This document shows positions 18,301 to 26,670 of a DNA stretch of 64,000 nucleotides, piece by piece. Source of the DNA: Mucilaginibacter yixingensis (lineage in GTDB: Bacteria > Bacteroidota > Bacteroidia > Sphingobacteriales > Sphingobacteriaceae); assembly GCF_041080815.1 (NCBI RefSeq), contig NZ_CP160205.1, positions 4,774,001-4,838,000 of the forward strand. Reading direction: 5' to 3'. The notes beneath the pieces were generated by a model. The model ran no database searches. It saw only the letters and a program-made list of their open reading frames with translations, and was not told the DNA's origin. The stretch's first letter is position 1. Each line of letters opens with the position of its first letter. The translations under genes were made by a program, and so were the position numbers.

Positions 18301-19079
18301 TATGGGGCATTGTAAGCAATTTTATCCCAAGCCTGGGCGCGGGTATCATAAAAACCAAAGGTGTAATCTTCGGTATCGCCCGGCAGTCCGTACCATTCCC
18401 AGCGGTTTTCATCGTCATTAAAATTCCACCCGGAAAGACCGCCGTAAGAGTGATTGGAAAGCAACAGCGAACTTGCGGCCGCCGTCATCTCGGCAACGTC
18501 ATTATTAAAGTCATATTCACTTAGCGTAGTGGCCCCTGGGGCCATACCTTTAGCCGGTGCATAAACACCTTTAGCCATCAGGGTACCCGCCACGTGTGTG
18601 GCATGCTCAATAATGCTGGCGCCAAAATCTTTCGGGGTGATAGTTTTGCCGGCAAACTCCTGATGTGTGGCCAATATCCAACCACCATCCCACAAGGCTA
18701 GTTTATTATTCAGCAACGTACTTGATCCGCTCAGGTTCAACCCAAGCGAGCCGCCTGGCTGTACCGCGTTGGTTTGTGTGGTTGCGGCAGATATAACGTT
18801 GTTGTAAGTTTTTAGATACTGCGGAAAACCCAGGCTATTTACCCCCTGCAACACAATCAAGCTACCATTGCGCTTTTGCAACCGGGTAAACCAGTTATGC
18901 CCCGATGCGCGTTGCATAGCGGCCTGGTGACTAGCATTATAGGTATCATTTAAAACTGCCGATAACTGCTGCAACTCCTGCCGGCGCGCTTCAGATACCA
19001 GCTGCTGCTGAGCAAAGGCTGTGGTTGCGCTACAAGTTATTACCAATAAAAACAGGTATAGCCCTAAAGGTTTAATCAT
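15327..19079 (-). CDS. Secreted S8 subtilisin-like peptidase with T9SS type A sorting domain
   Basis: 1250 residues with a signal peptide (LYLFLLVITCSATTAFAQ). The peptidase domain covers about 100-460: catalytic Asp in LALWDGGWI, His in EHATHVAGTLMA, Asn of the oxyanion hole in VEAAGNARAE, and Ser in LSGTSMAAPNVTGS. A P-domain-like module follows, then a GEVED-like domain (YSLMRVVLTETTD, GKGETQDYRVQF), a CARDB-like domain and further beta modules. The last 75 residues (LAVFPVPTNGKLNVIF to GRKIFIATK) form the type A sorting signal for T9SS. The product is surface-bound or released. Confidence 0.92.
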   Translation of the reverse strand: MIKPLGLYLFLLVITCSATTAFAQQQLVSEARRQELQQLSAVLNDTYNASHQAAMQRASGHNWFTRLQKRNGSLIVLQGVNSLGFPQYLKTYNNVISAATTQTNAVQPGGSLGLNLSGSSTLLNNKLALWDGGWILATHQEFAGKTITPKDFGASIIEHATHVAGTLMAKGVYAPAKGMAPGATTLSEYDFNNDVAEMTAAASSLLLSNHSYGGLSGWNFNDDENRWEWYGLPGDTEDYTFGFYDTRAQAWDKIAYNAPYYLIVEAAGNARAETGPAVGQTYWGYRSRTDQTLVNKGPRPAGISSNDSYDVLNTTANAKNVLTVAAVNPLPFGPANSQDISVGYFSSFGPTDDGRVKPDISGMGVNVLSTDNATNTSYVTLSGTSMAAPNVTGSLYLLQEYYSQKNAGNFMKSATLKGLACHTAFDAGNAGPDYIFGWGLLDMKKAAQAITDNNGKSLIKEAQLNQGQTSTYNVVASGNGVLMATICWTDPQGTPSADGTLNDRTPKLVNDLDIRISDGTTTYLPWVLDPTQPAALATKGDNIRDNVEQVYVPNAVPGHTYTITVSHKGTLQSGSQPYSLIATGIGGAAYCASAPASNADSRINNITLSNLNNTPAAGCTSYADYTATTVLLEQGKTYPISLTLGTCGGNFNKIAKVFIDYNSDGTFDPTTELAVTTGTISATGIFTGNITVPGNVTPGNYSLMRVVLTETTDPAAVTPCGTYGKGETQDYRVQFTKTATDAGAIAITTSNPTGACAGLTNLTVRIKNYGSASISSVPVTVTITAPNNAVTTFTETYTGVIAAQAEVDFNMQGTFTAVAGSTYVVTATTNLANDPVTGNNSYTANIVTGTAPTPTALQAFLCAESGMYQLSGVADGGLLWYKNQNDALPITGGTPALTAQAPVNSTFYAGVNDFSGSIGPTTKSQYTDGGYNQFTPTVTVNTKVPVILESARLYVGNSGNVTFNVTNGSGQIVSTTTINAVATRTTPAAGAQANDPADQGQVYKLNLLLPAAGTYGITASYDNTATLFRSNSGVTGYPYSVGGVFSILSNNATSTTNAADTAYYKGFYYFFYDLHVKSAGCASTARVPVSLTKPTITQADTLLTSSGVASNQWYEDSTAIAGATNNTFVPSHSGTYRVATILNGGCTVFSDPFVYARKAKHPDDSDIGLAVFPVPTNGKLNVIFTAKNDDALTLSLVNNAGQTVYAKQQQIKAGGFSTVMDVSREITGTYVLRIKLGSKVYGRKIFIATK

Positions 19080-19265
19080 ATATAACGGGGTACTGTAAAT
19101 ACACAGGTAAATGTAATGCGCAAAGCATTAATATTTTATAATAATATATGTTAAAAGGATAAATATTTTTTTTAGAGCACGGTACAGCAGCGCTCATCTA
19201 TCAAACCCAATCAGCATGGTGGCAGATACTTAATATTGATTTTTTGCATTAACTTTATACTAACC

Positions 19266-20006
19266 ATGAAGAAACCTATTACCACCTTTTGCCTGGCACT
19301 GCTTGGTTTAAGCGGCTTTGCACAGGTAACACGCACTGCGGTAAAAGACACGCTGAATACGCAGGAAAAGTACACCGTGCTGAAAAGCAATCCAAACATC
19401 AGACAAGGGAAATATACGCTCTACGATCGCCCGACGGGCAAAATACTCACTACCGGCTTTTATACCGACAATAAAAAAACTGGCACTTGGCGCGATTACA
19501 ACTACAAAGACCGCGTAATTGCCGAAGGCGAATATAAAGACGACCAAAAAGTTGGCGAATGGAAGTATTATGATGATCTGTGGCGACTGAGCGACATATA
19601 TGATTTTAACCGTAAAATACTAACCTACCACCGTGCCACCCATGCCGATAGCGTGCGCATTTACCAGGTGCCCAGGGGTAAGGACACACTATCTGTGCGC
19701 CTGGACCGCCCGCCTATCTATCTTGGTGGCGATGCCCTGATGTACCGCAACCTGCAATACAACCTGCCCTACCCGTCGGATGCACAGCGCAGAAAGATCA
19801 GTGCCAAAGTAGTCATCTCTTTTACGGTGGATGAAAACGGTAATACCCGCGATTACCAGGTTTATCAAAGTGCCCGCAATGATTTAAACCAGGCGGCAAT
19901 CAAAGCCATTAAGCTGATCCAAAATGCCTGGGTTCCAGGTGTGCTGCATGGCAAAAACGTGCCAGTGGTATTGCATTTGCCGATTGCGTTTAAGGTGGAT
20001 GATTAA
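19266..20006 (+). CDS. MORN-variant repeat protein with TonB C-terminal domain
   Basis: 246 residues from the ATG at 19266, where a signal peptide begins (KKPITTFCLALLGLSGFAQ); the frame upstream to 19236 is not needed. About residues 50-110 hold MORN-variant repeats (GKYTLYDRPTGKILTTGFY, GTWRDYN, EGEYKDDQKVGEWKYYD). The last 80 residues resemble the TonB C-terminal fold (VVISFTVDENGNTRDYQVYQ, GKNVPVVLHLPIAF). There is no membrane anchor of the usual TonB type, so it is probably a periplasmic protein rather than an energy transducer. Confidence 0.75.
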   Translation: MKKPITTFCLALLGLSGFAQVTRTAVKDTLNTQEKYTVLKSNPNIRQGKYTLYDRPTGKILTTGFYTDNKKTGTWRDYNYKDRVIAEGEYKDDQKVGEWKYYDDLWRLSDIYDFNRKILTYHRATHADSVRIYQVPRGKDTLSVRLDRPPIYLGGDALMYRNLQYNLPYPSDAQRRKISAKVVISFTVDENGNTRDYQVYQSARNDLNQAAIKAIKLIQNAWVPGVLHGKNVPVVLHLPIAFKVDD

Positions 20007-20040
20007 TGATAAGGGAATAGGAACCGTATTACTTTCCAGA

Positions 20041-20136
20041 CGTCATTGCGAGGAACGAAGCAATCTCTGCATAGGACTAGTGGACACGCATAACCGATTT
20101 GCAAGTACAGAGATTGCTTCGTCCCTCGCAATGACG
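20041..20136. repeat. Interspersed palindromic repeat, family A, 96 bases
   Basis: Arms of 29 bases run from CGTCATTGCGAGGAACGAAG to CTTCGTCCCTCGCAATGACG with one mismatch. Total length is identical to the copy at 55712-55807, but the middle differs. Confidence 0.88.
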
Positions 20137-20203
20137 TGATTTAAAAACCAACATTACCCAACCGATAAATTCGCTATCTTCACGGTTTAAAATCTTATCA
20201 GTT

Positions 20204-21745
20204 TTGTTAGTTAAAACCTTTGGCAGCGCCGTTTATGGCATCGAGGCCATTACTATCACCATAGAAGTTAACATTAGCGGCGGCAACCCGCACTATGCCA
20301 TTGTGGGCTTGCCCGATAATGCCGTGCGCGAGTCATTGCAACGCATTGAAACGGCACTCAGCACCAATGGGTACCGCATGCCACGCCAGCGCATTATTGT
20401 AAATATGGCGCCAGCTGACATCCGCAAGGAAGGTTCTTCTTATGATTTGACCATTGCCTCGGCCGTATTGGCAGCATCCGGACAAATTGAGAACACTGAA
20501 CTGGGCAAGTATCTCATTATTGGCGAGCTTTCACTGGATGGGGGCCTGCAACCAATCAAAGGTGCCTTGTCTATAGCCATACAGGCTCGCAAAGAAGGTT
20601 TTAAGGGATTCATCCTCCCCAAACAAAACGCCCGCGAAGCGGCCATTGTAAACGATCTGGACGTATACGGTGTGGAGAACATTAAACAGGTAGCCGATTT
20701 TTTTAACGGCGAAGGCGACCTGAAACCCGAAGTAGTAAATACCCGCGAAGAATTCTTTAACAGCCTGAGCAATTACGACAGCGATTTTAGCGATGTGCGT
20801 GGCCAGGAAAACATCAAACGCGCGCTGGAGATTGCAGCAGCAGGCGGCCATAATGTAATACTGATCGGTCCACCGGGAGCGGGTAAGACGATGCTGGCCC
20901 GCAGGCTGCCTTCAATATTACCGCCGCTCAGTTTGTACGAATCTTTAGAAACCACCAAGATCCACTCGGTAGCCGGCAAGCTGGCGGCCAGCGATGCGTT
21001 GGTGACGGTGAGGCCGTTTCGCAGCCCGCACCATACCATATCAGATGTTGCACTGGTGGGCGGCGGTACCAATCCCCAGCCAGGCGAGATCTCATTATCA
21101 CACAACGGCGTTTTGTTTCTGGATGAACTGCCTGAGTTTAAACGCACTGCCCTGGAGGTAATGCGACAGCCCCTTGAAGAACGCCGGGTGACCATCTCCC
21201 GTGCCAAATTTACGGTTGATTATCCGGCCAGTTTTATGCTGGTGGCTAGTATGAATCCTTGTCCGTGTGGTTACTATAACCACCCCGAGAAAGAGTGCAG
21301 CTGTCCGCCCGGACTGGTGCAAAAATACCTGAGCAAGGTATCAGGCCCATTACTTGACCGCATTGATCTACACGTAGAAGTTACCCCTGTAAACTTTAGC
21401 GAACTAGCCAGCGACCGCCTGGCGGAGAAAAGCGAAGATATCCGCGAACGTGTGATTCGCGCCCGAGAGATCCAAATCCAACGCTTCGGCGCCAAGCCTG
21501 ACCTGCACGCCAATGCACAGATGAGTCCGCAGATGGTGCGTGATATTTGTAAAATCAATGCCGCGGGACAAAATCTATTGAAAAAAGCTATGGAGAAATT
21601 AGGCCTCAGTGCACGCGCTTATGACCGCATTTTGAAAGTGGCCCGCACCATAGCAGACCTAGCCGGTAGCGAAGAAATTTTACTGGAGCACCTGGCTGAA
21701 GCCATCCATTTCAGAAGTTTGGACAGAGAGGGCTGGGCAGGGTAA
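20204..21745 (+). CDS. comM: YifB-family Mg-chelatase-like AAA+ ATPase (ComM)
   Basis: 513 residues starting at TTG (20204); the first residues LVKTFGSAVYGIEA match the usual start of the family. An N-terminal Lon-protease-like fold spans about 1-170, with an AAA+ domain at about 190-400 (Walker A GPPGAGKTML, Walker B VLFLDELPEF, sensor ASMNPCPCG) and a C-terminal Mg-chelatase helical domain (SARAYDRILKVARTIADL). ComM homologues act as helicases in branch migration during natural transformation. It stands alone here and the wider role in Bacteroidota is unproven. Confidence 0.92.
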   Translation: MLVKTFGSAVYGIEAITITIEVNISGGNPHYAIVGLPDNAVRESLQRIETALSTNGYRMPRQRIIVNMAPADIRKEGSSYDLTIASAVLAASGQIENTELGKYLIIGELSLDGGLQPIKGALSIAIQARKEGFKGFILPKQNAREAAIVNDLDVYGVENIKQVADFFNGEGDLKPEVVNTREEFFNSLSNYDSDFSDVRGQENIKRALEIAAAGGHNVILIGPPGAGKTMLARRLPSILPPLSLYESLETTKIHSVAGKLAASDALVTVRPFRSPHHTISDVALVGGGTNPQPGEISLSHNGVLFLDELPEFKRTALEVMRQPLEERRVTISRAKFTVDYPASFMLVASMNPCPCGYYNHPEKECSCPPGLVQKYLSKVSGPLLDRIDLHVEVTPVNFSELASDRLAEKSEDIRERVIRAREIQIQRFGAKPDLHANAQMSPQMVRDICKINAAGQNLLKKAMEKLGLSARAYDRILKVARTIADLAGSEEILLEHLAEAIHFRSLDREGWAG

Positions 21746-21762
21746 TAGAAAAATGAAGCGAA

Positions 21763-21868
21763 GGGTGTCATCCTGAGCTTCGTCGAAGGGCGCGCGAAGG
21801 CCTGCATTACTTGTTATGCATAACGGTAAGCCCCCGCACGTGTTTCGACGGTGCTCAACATGACACCC
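21763..21868. repeat. Interspersed palindromic repeat, family B (TCATCCTGAGC type)
   Basis: GGGTGTCATCCTGAGCTTCG at the left and GTGCTCAACATGACACCC at the right form imperfect inverted ends, with an inner CGTCGAAGG / TTTCGACGG pair. It fills the space between two convergent genes. A related copy is at 29297-29392. Confidence 0.7.
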
Positions 21869-21888
21869 TTTTCTGTTATGTTACTAAT

Positions 21889-22761
21889 TCAAACCCGTTC
21901 CCGCATAAACTCCTCCACCTCGTCTACAGTACCATTAAAAGCGCCGGCATGCTTGGTCTTTAACCCAGCCATGGCGGCACCGAAGTGGCCAGCCTCCTCA
22001 ATGGTTCTGCCTTGGGAACGGGCAAACAGGTAACCAGCTATGTAAGTATCGCCGCAACCAGTAGTATCAACTACCACATGGGGCATATAGGCCGGGATGT
22101 CTATCCTGTAATCATCAGCATAAATAAAAGAACCTTTGCTGGCGTTGGTCACCACCACTTCTTTTACGCCGAGCGATGCGATATGGCGCACGCCATCCAT
22201 CAATTCTTTTTGACCGGTTAACGCCAGCACTTCACCAACATCTGCTTTGAGGGTGTGGATGTGCGGCAACGCATCTTCATACGCGGCCCATTCATGCGCA
22301 TATACCTTTTGGTTCTCAACCCGGCGCAGATAACCCTGCACATCCAAACTCACCTTGCTTTTCCACGAAAGCGTCTTGATCAGGTCTAAAGAAATATCAT
22401 CGGCCAATAATGGGCCCAGATGGAATATTGCTGCATCAGTCGCCGCTAAGTGATCAGCCTTAAAAGGATCAGCTTTTGCTAAAACATTTTGGGTGCGCTC
22501 ATCTTTGTTATCGCCATAAATGTTTTCAAAAAACACGGTATGTTCGCTAGGTTGTACCTCTACGGTTACACCAGCCTTGCGCAACTCTTCGGCATAATGC
22601 AGCTCGGCCTCACCCAACGCAGTAACCAACAGATACTTCAGCGGCATGCGGCTCAGCGCCTGCGAGAAATACCAGGCGGTACCACCTGGCATGTAAACTA
22701 CTGATTCTTTGTTAACTACCTTATCATTAGTAATGTGTCCTATGCTGCAAATCTCGTACAT
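21889..22761 (-). CDS. PfkB-family carbohydrate kinase
   Basis: 290 residues of the ribokinase fold. The second PfkB signature is VVDTTGCGDTYIAGYLFA, containing the catalytic Asp and the anion hole; the N-terminal GGTAWYFSQALSRM replaces the usual GG..N motif. LKADVGEVLALTG and VVVTNASKGSFIYAD are further family blocks. It phosphorylates a sugar or nucleoside; the substrate is unknown. It is a single gene near the azoreductase gene (gap 74 bases), possibly downstream of the same transcript. Confidence 0.86.
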   Translation of the reverse strand: MYEICSIGHITNDKVVNKESVVYMPGGTAWYFSQALSRMPLKYLLVTALGEAELHYAEELRKAGVTVEVQPSEHTVFFENIYGDNKDERTQNVLAKADPFKADHLAATDAAIFHLGPLLADDISLDLIKTLSWKSKVSLDVQGYLRRVENQKVYAHEWAAYEDALPHIHTLKADVGEVLALTGQKELMDGVRHIASLGVKEVVVTNASKGSFIYADDYRIDIPAYMPHVVVDTTGCGDTYIAGYLFARSQGRTIEEAGHFGAAMAGLKTKHAGAFNGTVDEVEEFMRERV

Positions 22762-22835
22762 CCCGGCAAGATATGGATTTGCCCCGATAACTGCTTTCTC
22801 TCTTTAGATGAAATGACAAAACGAGGAGATACAAC

Positions 22836-23432
22836 CTATACTGCCACACTTTCAATCGCCCTACTCAAAGCAGTTTCCTGCAGGCCCGGCATACTCAGGC
22901 CTTCGGCGCGGTAGGTGGTTATATCAGTCATCCCCATAAAGCCCAGCACGGCACGCAGGTACTGCTCTGTGAAATCAAAACTTTGCATTGGGCCCTCGGT
23001 ATAAACACCGCCGGTGGTGATGGCCAGATATACTTTTTTATTCTTCACCAACCCTTCCGGACCATTTGCCGAGTAACCGAATGTTTTGCCGGAGCGGGCA
23101 ACATGATCGATCCAGGTTTTTAGTGATGAAGGAACGCTAAAGTTGTACATCGGCACGCCAATAACAATAGCGTCGGCGGCCAGCAGTTCGTCTACCGCAG
23201 CATCAGAATTTACCACGGCTGCCGCTTGTTCTGGTGTGCGTGCCTCGGCCGGGGTGAAGAACGATTGAAAGTGCACTTCTTCCAGGTGGGGATAAGCCGA
23301 CTGGGTGAGGTTATGTTCGGTTATGGTGCTGCCGGGGTGGGCCGCATTAAGTTTCTCTACAATGTCTCGGCCCAGTTTAATGCTCGCAGAGGCCTCGCCC
23401 CGCGGGCTTGATATCAGGTGTAATATTTTCAT
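22836..23432 (-). CDS. azoR: FMN-dependent NADH azoreductase
   Basis: 198 residues of flavodoxin-like fold. FMN-binding segments are ISSPRGEASASIKLG at the N-terminus, GVPMYNFSVPSSLKTWIDHV in the middle and TTGGVYTEG. The family reduces quinones and azo compounds with NAD(P)H and protects against electrophiles. It is divergent from an HxlR regulator, with 108 bases between them, the usual layout for quinone- or diamide-responsive control. Confidence 0.9.
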   Translation of the reverse strand: MKILHLISSPRGEASASIKLGRDIVEKLNAAHPGSTITEHNLTQSAYPHLEEVHFQSFFTPAEARTPEQAAAVVNSDAAVDELLAADAIVIGVPMYNFSVPSSLKTWIDHVARSGKTFGYSANGPEGLVKNKKVYLAITTGGVYTEGPMQSFDFTEQYLRAVLGFMGMTDITTYRAEGLSMPGLQETALSRAIESVAV

Positions 23433-23454
23433 ACGGTTTGTTTTTTAAACGACA

Positions 23455-23462
23455 CAAACCTA
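23455..23462 (-). promoter_or_regulatory. Candidate -7 box (TAGGTTTG) of azoR
   Basis: On the minus strand this reads TAGGTTTG, matching TAnnTTTG, 22 bases before the azoR ATG. A CTTG lies 19 bases upstream as a weak -33 box. Confidence 0.5.
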
Positions 23463-23488
23463 GCGGGTATCGTTCGCAAAACAAGGTC

Positions 23489-23524
23489 ACTATCCAAAAG
23501 CATAGCACTATCAATCAGGATAGT
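23489..23524. promoter_or_regulatory. Palindromic operator candidate between azoR and hxlR
   Basis: ACTATCC (23489-23495) and GGATAGT (23518-23524) are perfect inverted arms with 22 bases between, and a third ACTATC lies in the middle. They sit just upstream of both divergent promoters, a fitting place for HxlR binding. Confidence 0.5.
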
Positions 23525-23527
23525 AAC

Positions 23528-23535
23528 TAACTTTG
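23528..23535 (+). promoter_or_regulatory. Candidate -7 box (TAACTTTG) of the HxlR gene
   Basis: TAACTTTG ends 5 bases before the ATG at 23541, so the transcript would start at or next to the start codon. Confidence 0.5.
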
Positions 23536-23540
23536 AACTT

Positions 23541-23930
23541 ATGTTACCAGAAGAAGAAATACCAAAACACAGTGCCGAGGCCTGCCAGAACAGCATCAGC
23601 GCGGTAAAAGACGCGCTGTATGTACTAAACGGTAAATGGAAACTGCCGGTGATAGCCGCACTGATGGATGGAGCCATGCGCTTTAACGAATTGCAGCACG
23701 CACTGGAAGGCATCACCCCTAAAGTACTCTCGAAAGAATTACGCGAGCTGGAACTAAACGAACTGGTAACCCGCCAGGTATTTGCCACCGTACCCGTAAC
23801 GGTAAGCTACGAACTGACAGACTACAGCAAATCATTAAATAGCGTGCTTACCAGCCTGCGTTTATGGGGATATCAGCACAGAGAGCATATTATAGCTTCG
23901 CGAAGGATGAAGATTAAGCATGCAGGGTAA
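23541..23930 (+). CDS. HxlR-family transcriptional regulator
   Basis: 129 residues. The winged helix is seen in ALYVLNGKWKLPVIAAL, then MRFNELQHALEGITPKVLSKELRELE and the wing VPVTVSYELTDYSKSL. A single conserved-position Cys lies at about residue 16 in the N-terminal segment (AEACQNS), as in YodB/HypR-type redox sensors. It is divergent from azoR, so it probably represses that gene and itself through the ACTATCC palindrome. Confidence 0.88.
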   Translation: MLPEEEIPKHSAEACQNSISAVKDALYVLNGKWKLPVIAALMDGAMRFNELQHALEGITPKVLSKELRELELNELVTRQVFATVPVTVSYELTDYSKSLNSVLTSLRLWGYQHREHIIASRRMKIKHAG

Positions 23931-23961
23931 CGTTGCGTTTTTACCCTTTTCATAACGTTAG

Positions 23962-24732
23962 TTAACTCAGCTCAATCCATACCGGCGCGTGGTCGCTGGT
24001 TTTCTCCCAGCCGCGCACGTGTTTATCTACCCCTGCACCCGTTAAACGCTCAGACAACGCCGGACTCAACAGAAAATGGTCAATACGCAGCCCTGCATCG
24101 CGGCCATAAGCATTGCGGAAATAATCCCAGAATGTATAAATGGTCTCAGTTGGATACAGTTTGCGGATAGCGTCGGTCCACCCCAGATCAATCATCTTTT
24201 GGAAGGCCGCGCGGGTTTCTGGACGAAAGAGTGCATCATCCACCCAGCGCTCGGGTTTATACACGTCAATCTCTGTTGGCATTACGTTATAGTCGCCGGC
24301 CAGCAGCGTGGGTTTACCTTCGGCCAGCAAATCGGCCGCATGTTTGGCCAGGCGCTCAAACCAGGCCAGTTTGTAATCAAATTTGGGCCCGGGCGCCGGG
24401 TTACCGTTAGGCAGATACAAACCGCCAACAATAATACCGTTTACCTCGGCCTCAATATAGCGGCTGTGCAAATCTTCCGGATCACCGGGCAGCACACGGC
24501 AACGCTCTGTGATCTCCAATCCTTTTGATAATATAGCCACACCGTTCCAGCTTTTTTGTCCGTGCCAAATAGCATTATAACCGGCATCCTTCAGCGCCTG
24601 CTCCGGGAAATTTTCCTGAATGGCTTTGAGTTCCTGCAGGCAAACCACATCGGGCTGGGTTTCTTCCAGCCAGCGCAGCAAGATGGGCAAACGGGCATTA
24701 ACGCTGTTAACGTTGTAGGTGGCTATTCTCAT
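23962..24732 (-). CDS. xth: Exodeoxyribonuclease III
   Basis: 256 residues from the ATG at 24732, where the conserved RIATYNVNSVNARL begins; the longer frame to 24765 adds 11 unrelated residues. Family landmarks are QELKA (metal-binding Glu), the GGLYLPNG block, AGDYNVMPTEIDV (Asp-Asn pair) and the C-terminal LRIDHFLLS and TSDHAPVW with catalytic Asp-His. It cleaves 5' of abasic sites and degrades 3' ends in base excision repair. Confidence 0.93.
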   Translation of the reverse strand: MRIATYNVNSVNARLPILLRWLEETQPDVVCLQELKAIQENFPEQALKDAGYNAIWHGQKSWNGVAILSKGLEITERCRVLPGDPEDLHSRYIEAEVNGIIVGGLYLPNGNPAPGPKFDYKLAWFERLAKHAADLLAEGKPTLLAGDYNVMPTEIDVYKPERWVDDALFRPETRAAFQKMIDLGWTDAIRKLYPTETIYTFWDYFRNAYGRDAGLRIDHFLLSPALSERLTGAGVDKHVRGWEKTSDHAPVWIELS

Positions 24733-24804
24733 AGATCGGCTTGTTGATGCTGCTAAATTCAGCATTTAATTTTAGAAAAGCGCGAGGTATGTTGTCGAAT
24801 AACC

Positions 24805-24901
24805 ATTCCCCTCTTGAGAGGGGGCGCGGTAGATGGTGCAGTGGCAGGGGTGTGTCCTTTCGACGAAATGACACACCCCTGCCCCCTCTCAAGAGGGGAA
24901 T
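24805..24901. repeat. Nested inverted repeat, 97 bases, GC-rich
   Basis: Outer arms of 21 bases (24805-24825 and 24881-24901, ATTCCCCTCTTGAGAGGGGG and complement) are perfect, and each arm holds its own small hairpin CCCTCTTGAGAGGG. Inner arms GGCAGGGGTGTGTC (24843-24856) and GACACACCCCTGCC (24870-24883) are also perfect. It lies just after the Kdp kinase gene and before xth. Confidence 0.88.
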
Positions 24902-24912
24902 CGCTCAGGCTA

Positions 24913-26670
24913 TCACGCCTTGGCCAATGGCAACGTGAAATAGAACCTACTACCACTTCCCATCTCACTTTCCAAACCTATTTGTCCGCCTTGTGCTAAA
25001 ATAAACTCCTTAGATATAGCCAATCCTAAACCAGAGCCTGATTTATTTTGCCCGTCTGTTGGTACCTGGAAGTACCTATCGAACAAACGCTCCTGGTATT
25101 GGGCTTCTATTCCTTTACCAAAATCCTGCACGGAAAACTCCAAGAACTGCCCCTTCGGCATCACTTTGATCACGATCTTTGATTTGTCTGGACTATAACG
25201 CAATGCGTTGGAAAGGAAATTAATCATTACCCAGGCCGTTTTCTCTACATCGGCGTGCACATTGGGCAGGCTGGCGGGCAGCAATTCTTCAATGGTCACC
25301 TTCTTTTGCCCGGCCTCAGATTTTACCGCTTTAACTGCATAGTTCAGGATCTGCTCTGGCTTGGCCGGGATGAAATTGAGTTGGATATTGCCCGTTTCTA
25401 CCTGCGAGAGATCGAGCAGTTCATAGGTAATCTTCAGCAATCGCTCGGCATCATCGCCAATGTGGTTCACCAGTTCTTCCTGCTCTTTATTGAGGCCGCC
25501 TACACGCTGATCATGCAGTAGTTTCAAGCTCATTTTAATGGCTGATATCGGGGTTTTCAGCTCGTGCGATATGGTGGCAATGAAGTTAGTCTTGGCCTCA
25601 TCGCGTTCTTTAAACTCAGTTACGTTGCGCAGAATATACACCCTACCGGCAGACTTTCGGGCAAAGCTGATAGTATCATTCAACCCCGGACTAATATTGG
25701 GCACCGTAATTTCGGTAGAATCCAGTTGAAAGAAAGCGTCTTTTCCGTTCACCACCACGCGGAATGGTTTATGAACGCTTTCGCTTTCTATGATAGATTT
25801 CAGCAGATCATTATGTCGGGCAATTTGCGTGATATCCTCTCCGTCAAACTTATCATCACTCAGATTGAGCATACGTTTGGCCGAGGTATTGATAAACAGT
25901 ACTTGCTGCTGCTCGTTCACACCGATGATGGCATCCTGCATCTGTTCAATAATAGTATCGATGCGCTGTTTCTCACTCATTATTTTGGAGAGGTTGCTGT
26001 TTTCCCACTCTTTCAAACGCGCCGCCATATCGTTAAAGGCATTGGCCACCTCGGCAAACTCATCGTTCTGTTCAAAGTGGATACGCTCTTGATAATTTTG
26101 CTGACTGATCTGCCGGATACCTCTTAACAACGCATTGAGCGGATTAGAAATAGCGCTTGGGAAGTTAACGCTGAAACTAAACAGCACCAAAAAAGTAAAG
26201 GTACCGGCCAAACCCAGCAGGATGATCGTTTTATCGACCGATCTATTGGCCTGGTCATTCTTACGTACAATGCCCCGCATGTTTACTTCCTCTACATCCC
26301 GCAGGCGTTTGCGAATTTGGCGTTCTATTTCGGTACGCGCCTGCGGCGTGGTAGCCGGGTTGATTAATTGCATAAATCCTGCACGTACGGCGCGGGCCGC
26401 TTCGCCCTCACCAGGCTCGGTAATGTTGTGCTCTTCTTTAACCAGTTGCTGCTCAAAGATGGTTTTGGCCTGATTGTTTAGCGGCAATGAATTGTTGTCG
26501 AGCACGGTACGCATCTCGCGTGCAAACGTGAGCGACTCGTAATTGTCTTTCAAGATCACCTTGCCGCTGCCGGCAATCTGGTTGACAAAGAAGATGGACA
26601 GTGCGCCAAAGAATAATACGATGACGAACAAAAATCCAAATCCGAGGCGGAGTTTATTCTTTACTTTCAT
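24913..26670 (-). CDS. Membrane sensor histidine kinase of the Kdp locus
   Basis: 585 residues. Membrane helices at about 8-30 and 152-172 bound a periplasmic region of about 120 residues. A HAMP domain follows (NPLNALLRGIRQISQQNY), then a PAS domain (IDTIIEQMQDAIIGVNEQQ), HisKA with FIATISHELKTPISAIK, and the ATPase domain (NFLSNALRYSP, DFGKGI, GSGLGLAISKEF). It overlaps the short KdpD gene by 4 bases. The pair thus replaces full-length KdpD: sensing ATPase and USP in one chain, kinase in the other. No cognate KdpE is encoded in the window. Confidence 0.9.
   Translation of the reverse strand: MKVKNKLRLGFGFLFVIVLFFGALSIFFVNQIAGSGKVILKDNYESLTFAREMRTVLDNNSLPLNNQAKTIFEQQLVKEEHNITEPGEGEAARAVRAGFMQLINPATTPQARTEIERQIRKRLRDVEEVNMRGIVRKNDQANRSVDKTIILLGLAGTFTFLVLFSFSVNFPSAISNPLNALLRGIRQISQQNYQERIHFEQNDEFAEVANAFNDMAARLKEWENSNLSKIMSEKQRIDTIIEQMQDAIIGVNEQQQVLFINTSAKRMLNLSDDKFDGEDITQIARHNDLLKSIIESESVHKPFRVVVNGKDAFFQLDSTEITVPNISPGLNDTISFARKSAGRVYILRNVTEFKERDEAKTNFIATISHELKTPISAIKMSLKLLHDQRVGGLNKEQEELVNHIGDDAERLLKITYELLDLSQVETGNIQLNFIPAKPEQILNYAVKAVKSEAGQKKVTIEELLPASLPNVHADVEKTAWVMINFLSNALRYSPDKSKIVIKVMPKGQFLEFSVQDFGKGIEAQYQERLFDRYFQVPTDGQNKSGSGLGLAISKEFILAQGGQIGLESEMGSGSRFYFTLPLAKA

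Noticed and set aside
24741..24999. Several short frames with SPLERGRG-like peptides
   Set aside because: They are translations of the nested inverted repeat, not genes.
25564..26127. 187-codon plus-strand frame opposite the Kdp kinase gene
   Set aside because: Antisense to well-conserved HAMP-PAS kinase coding sequence.
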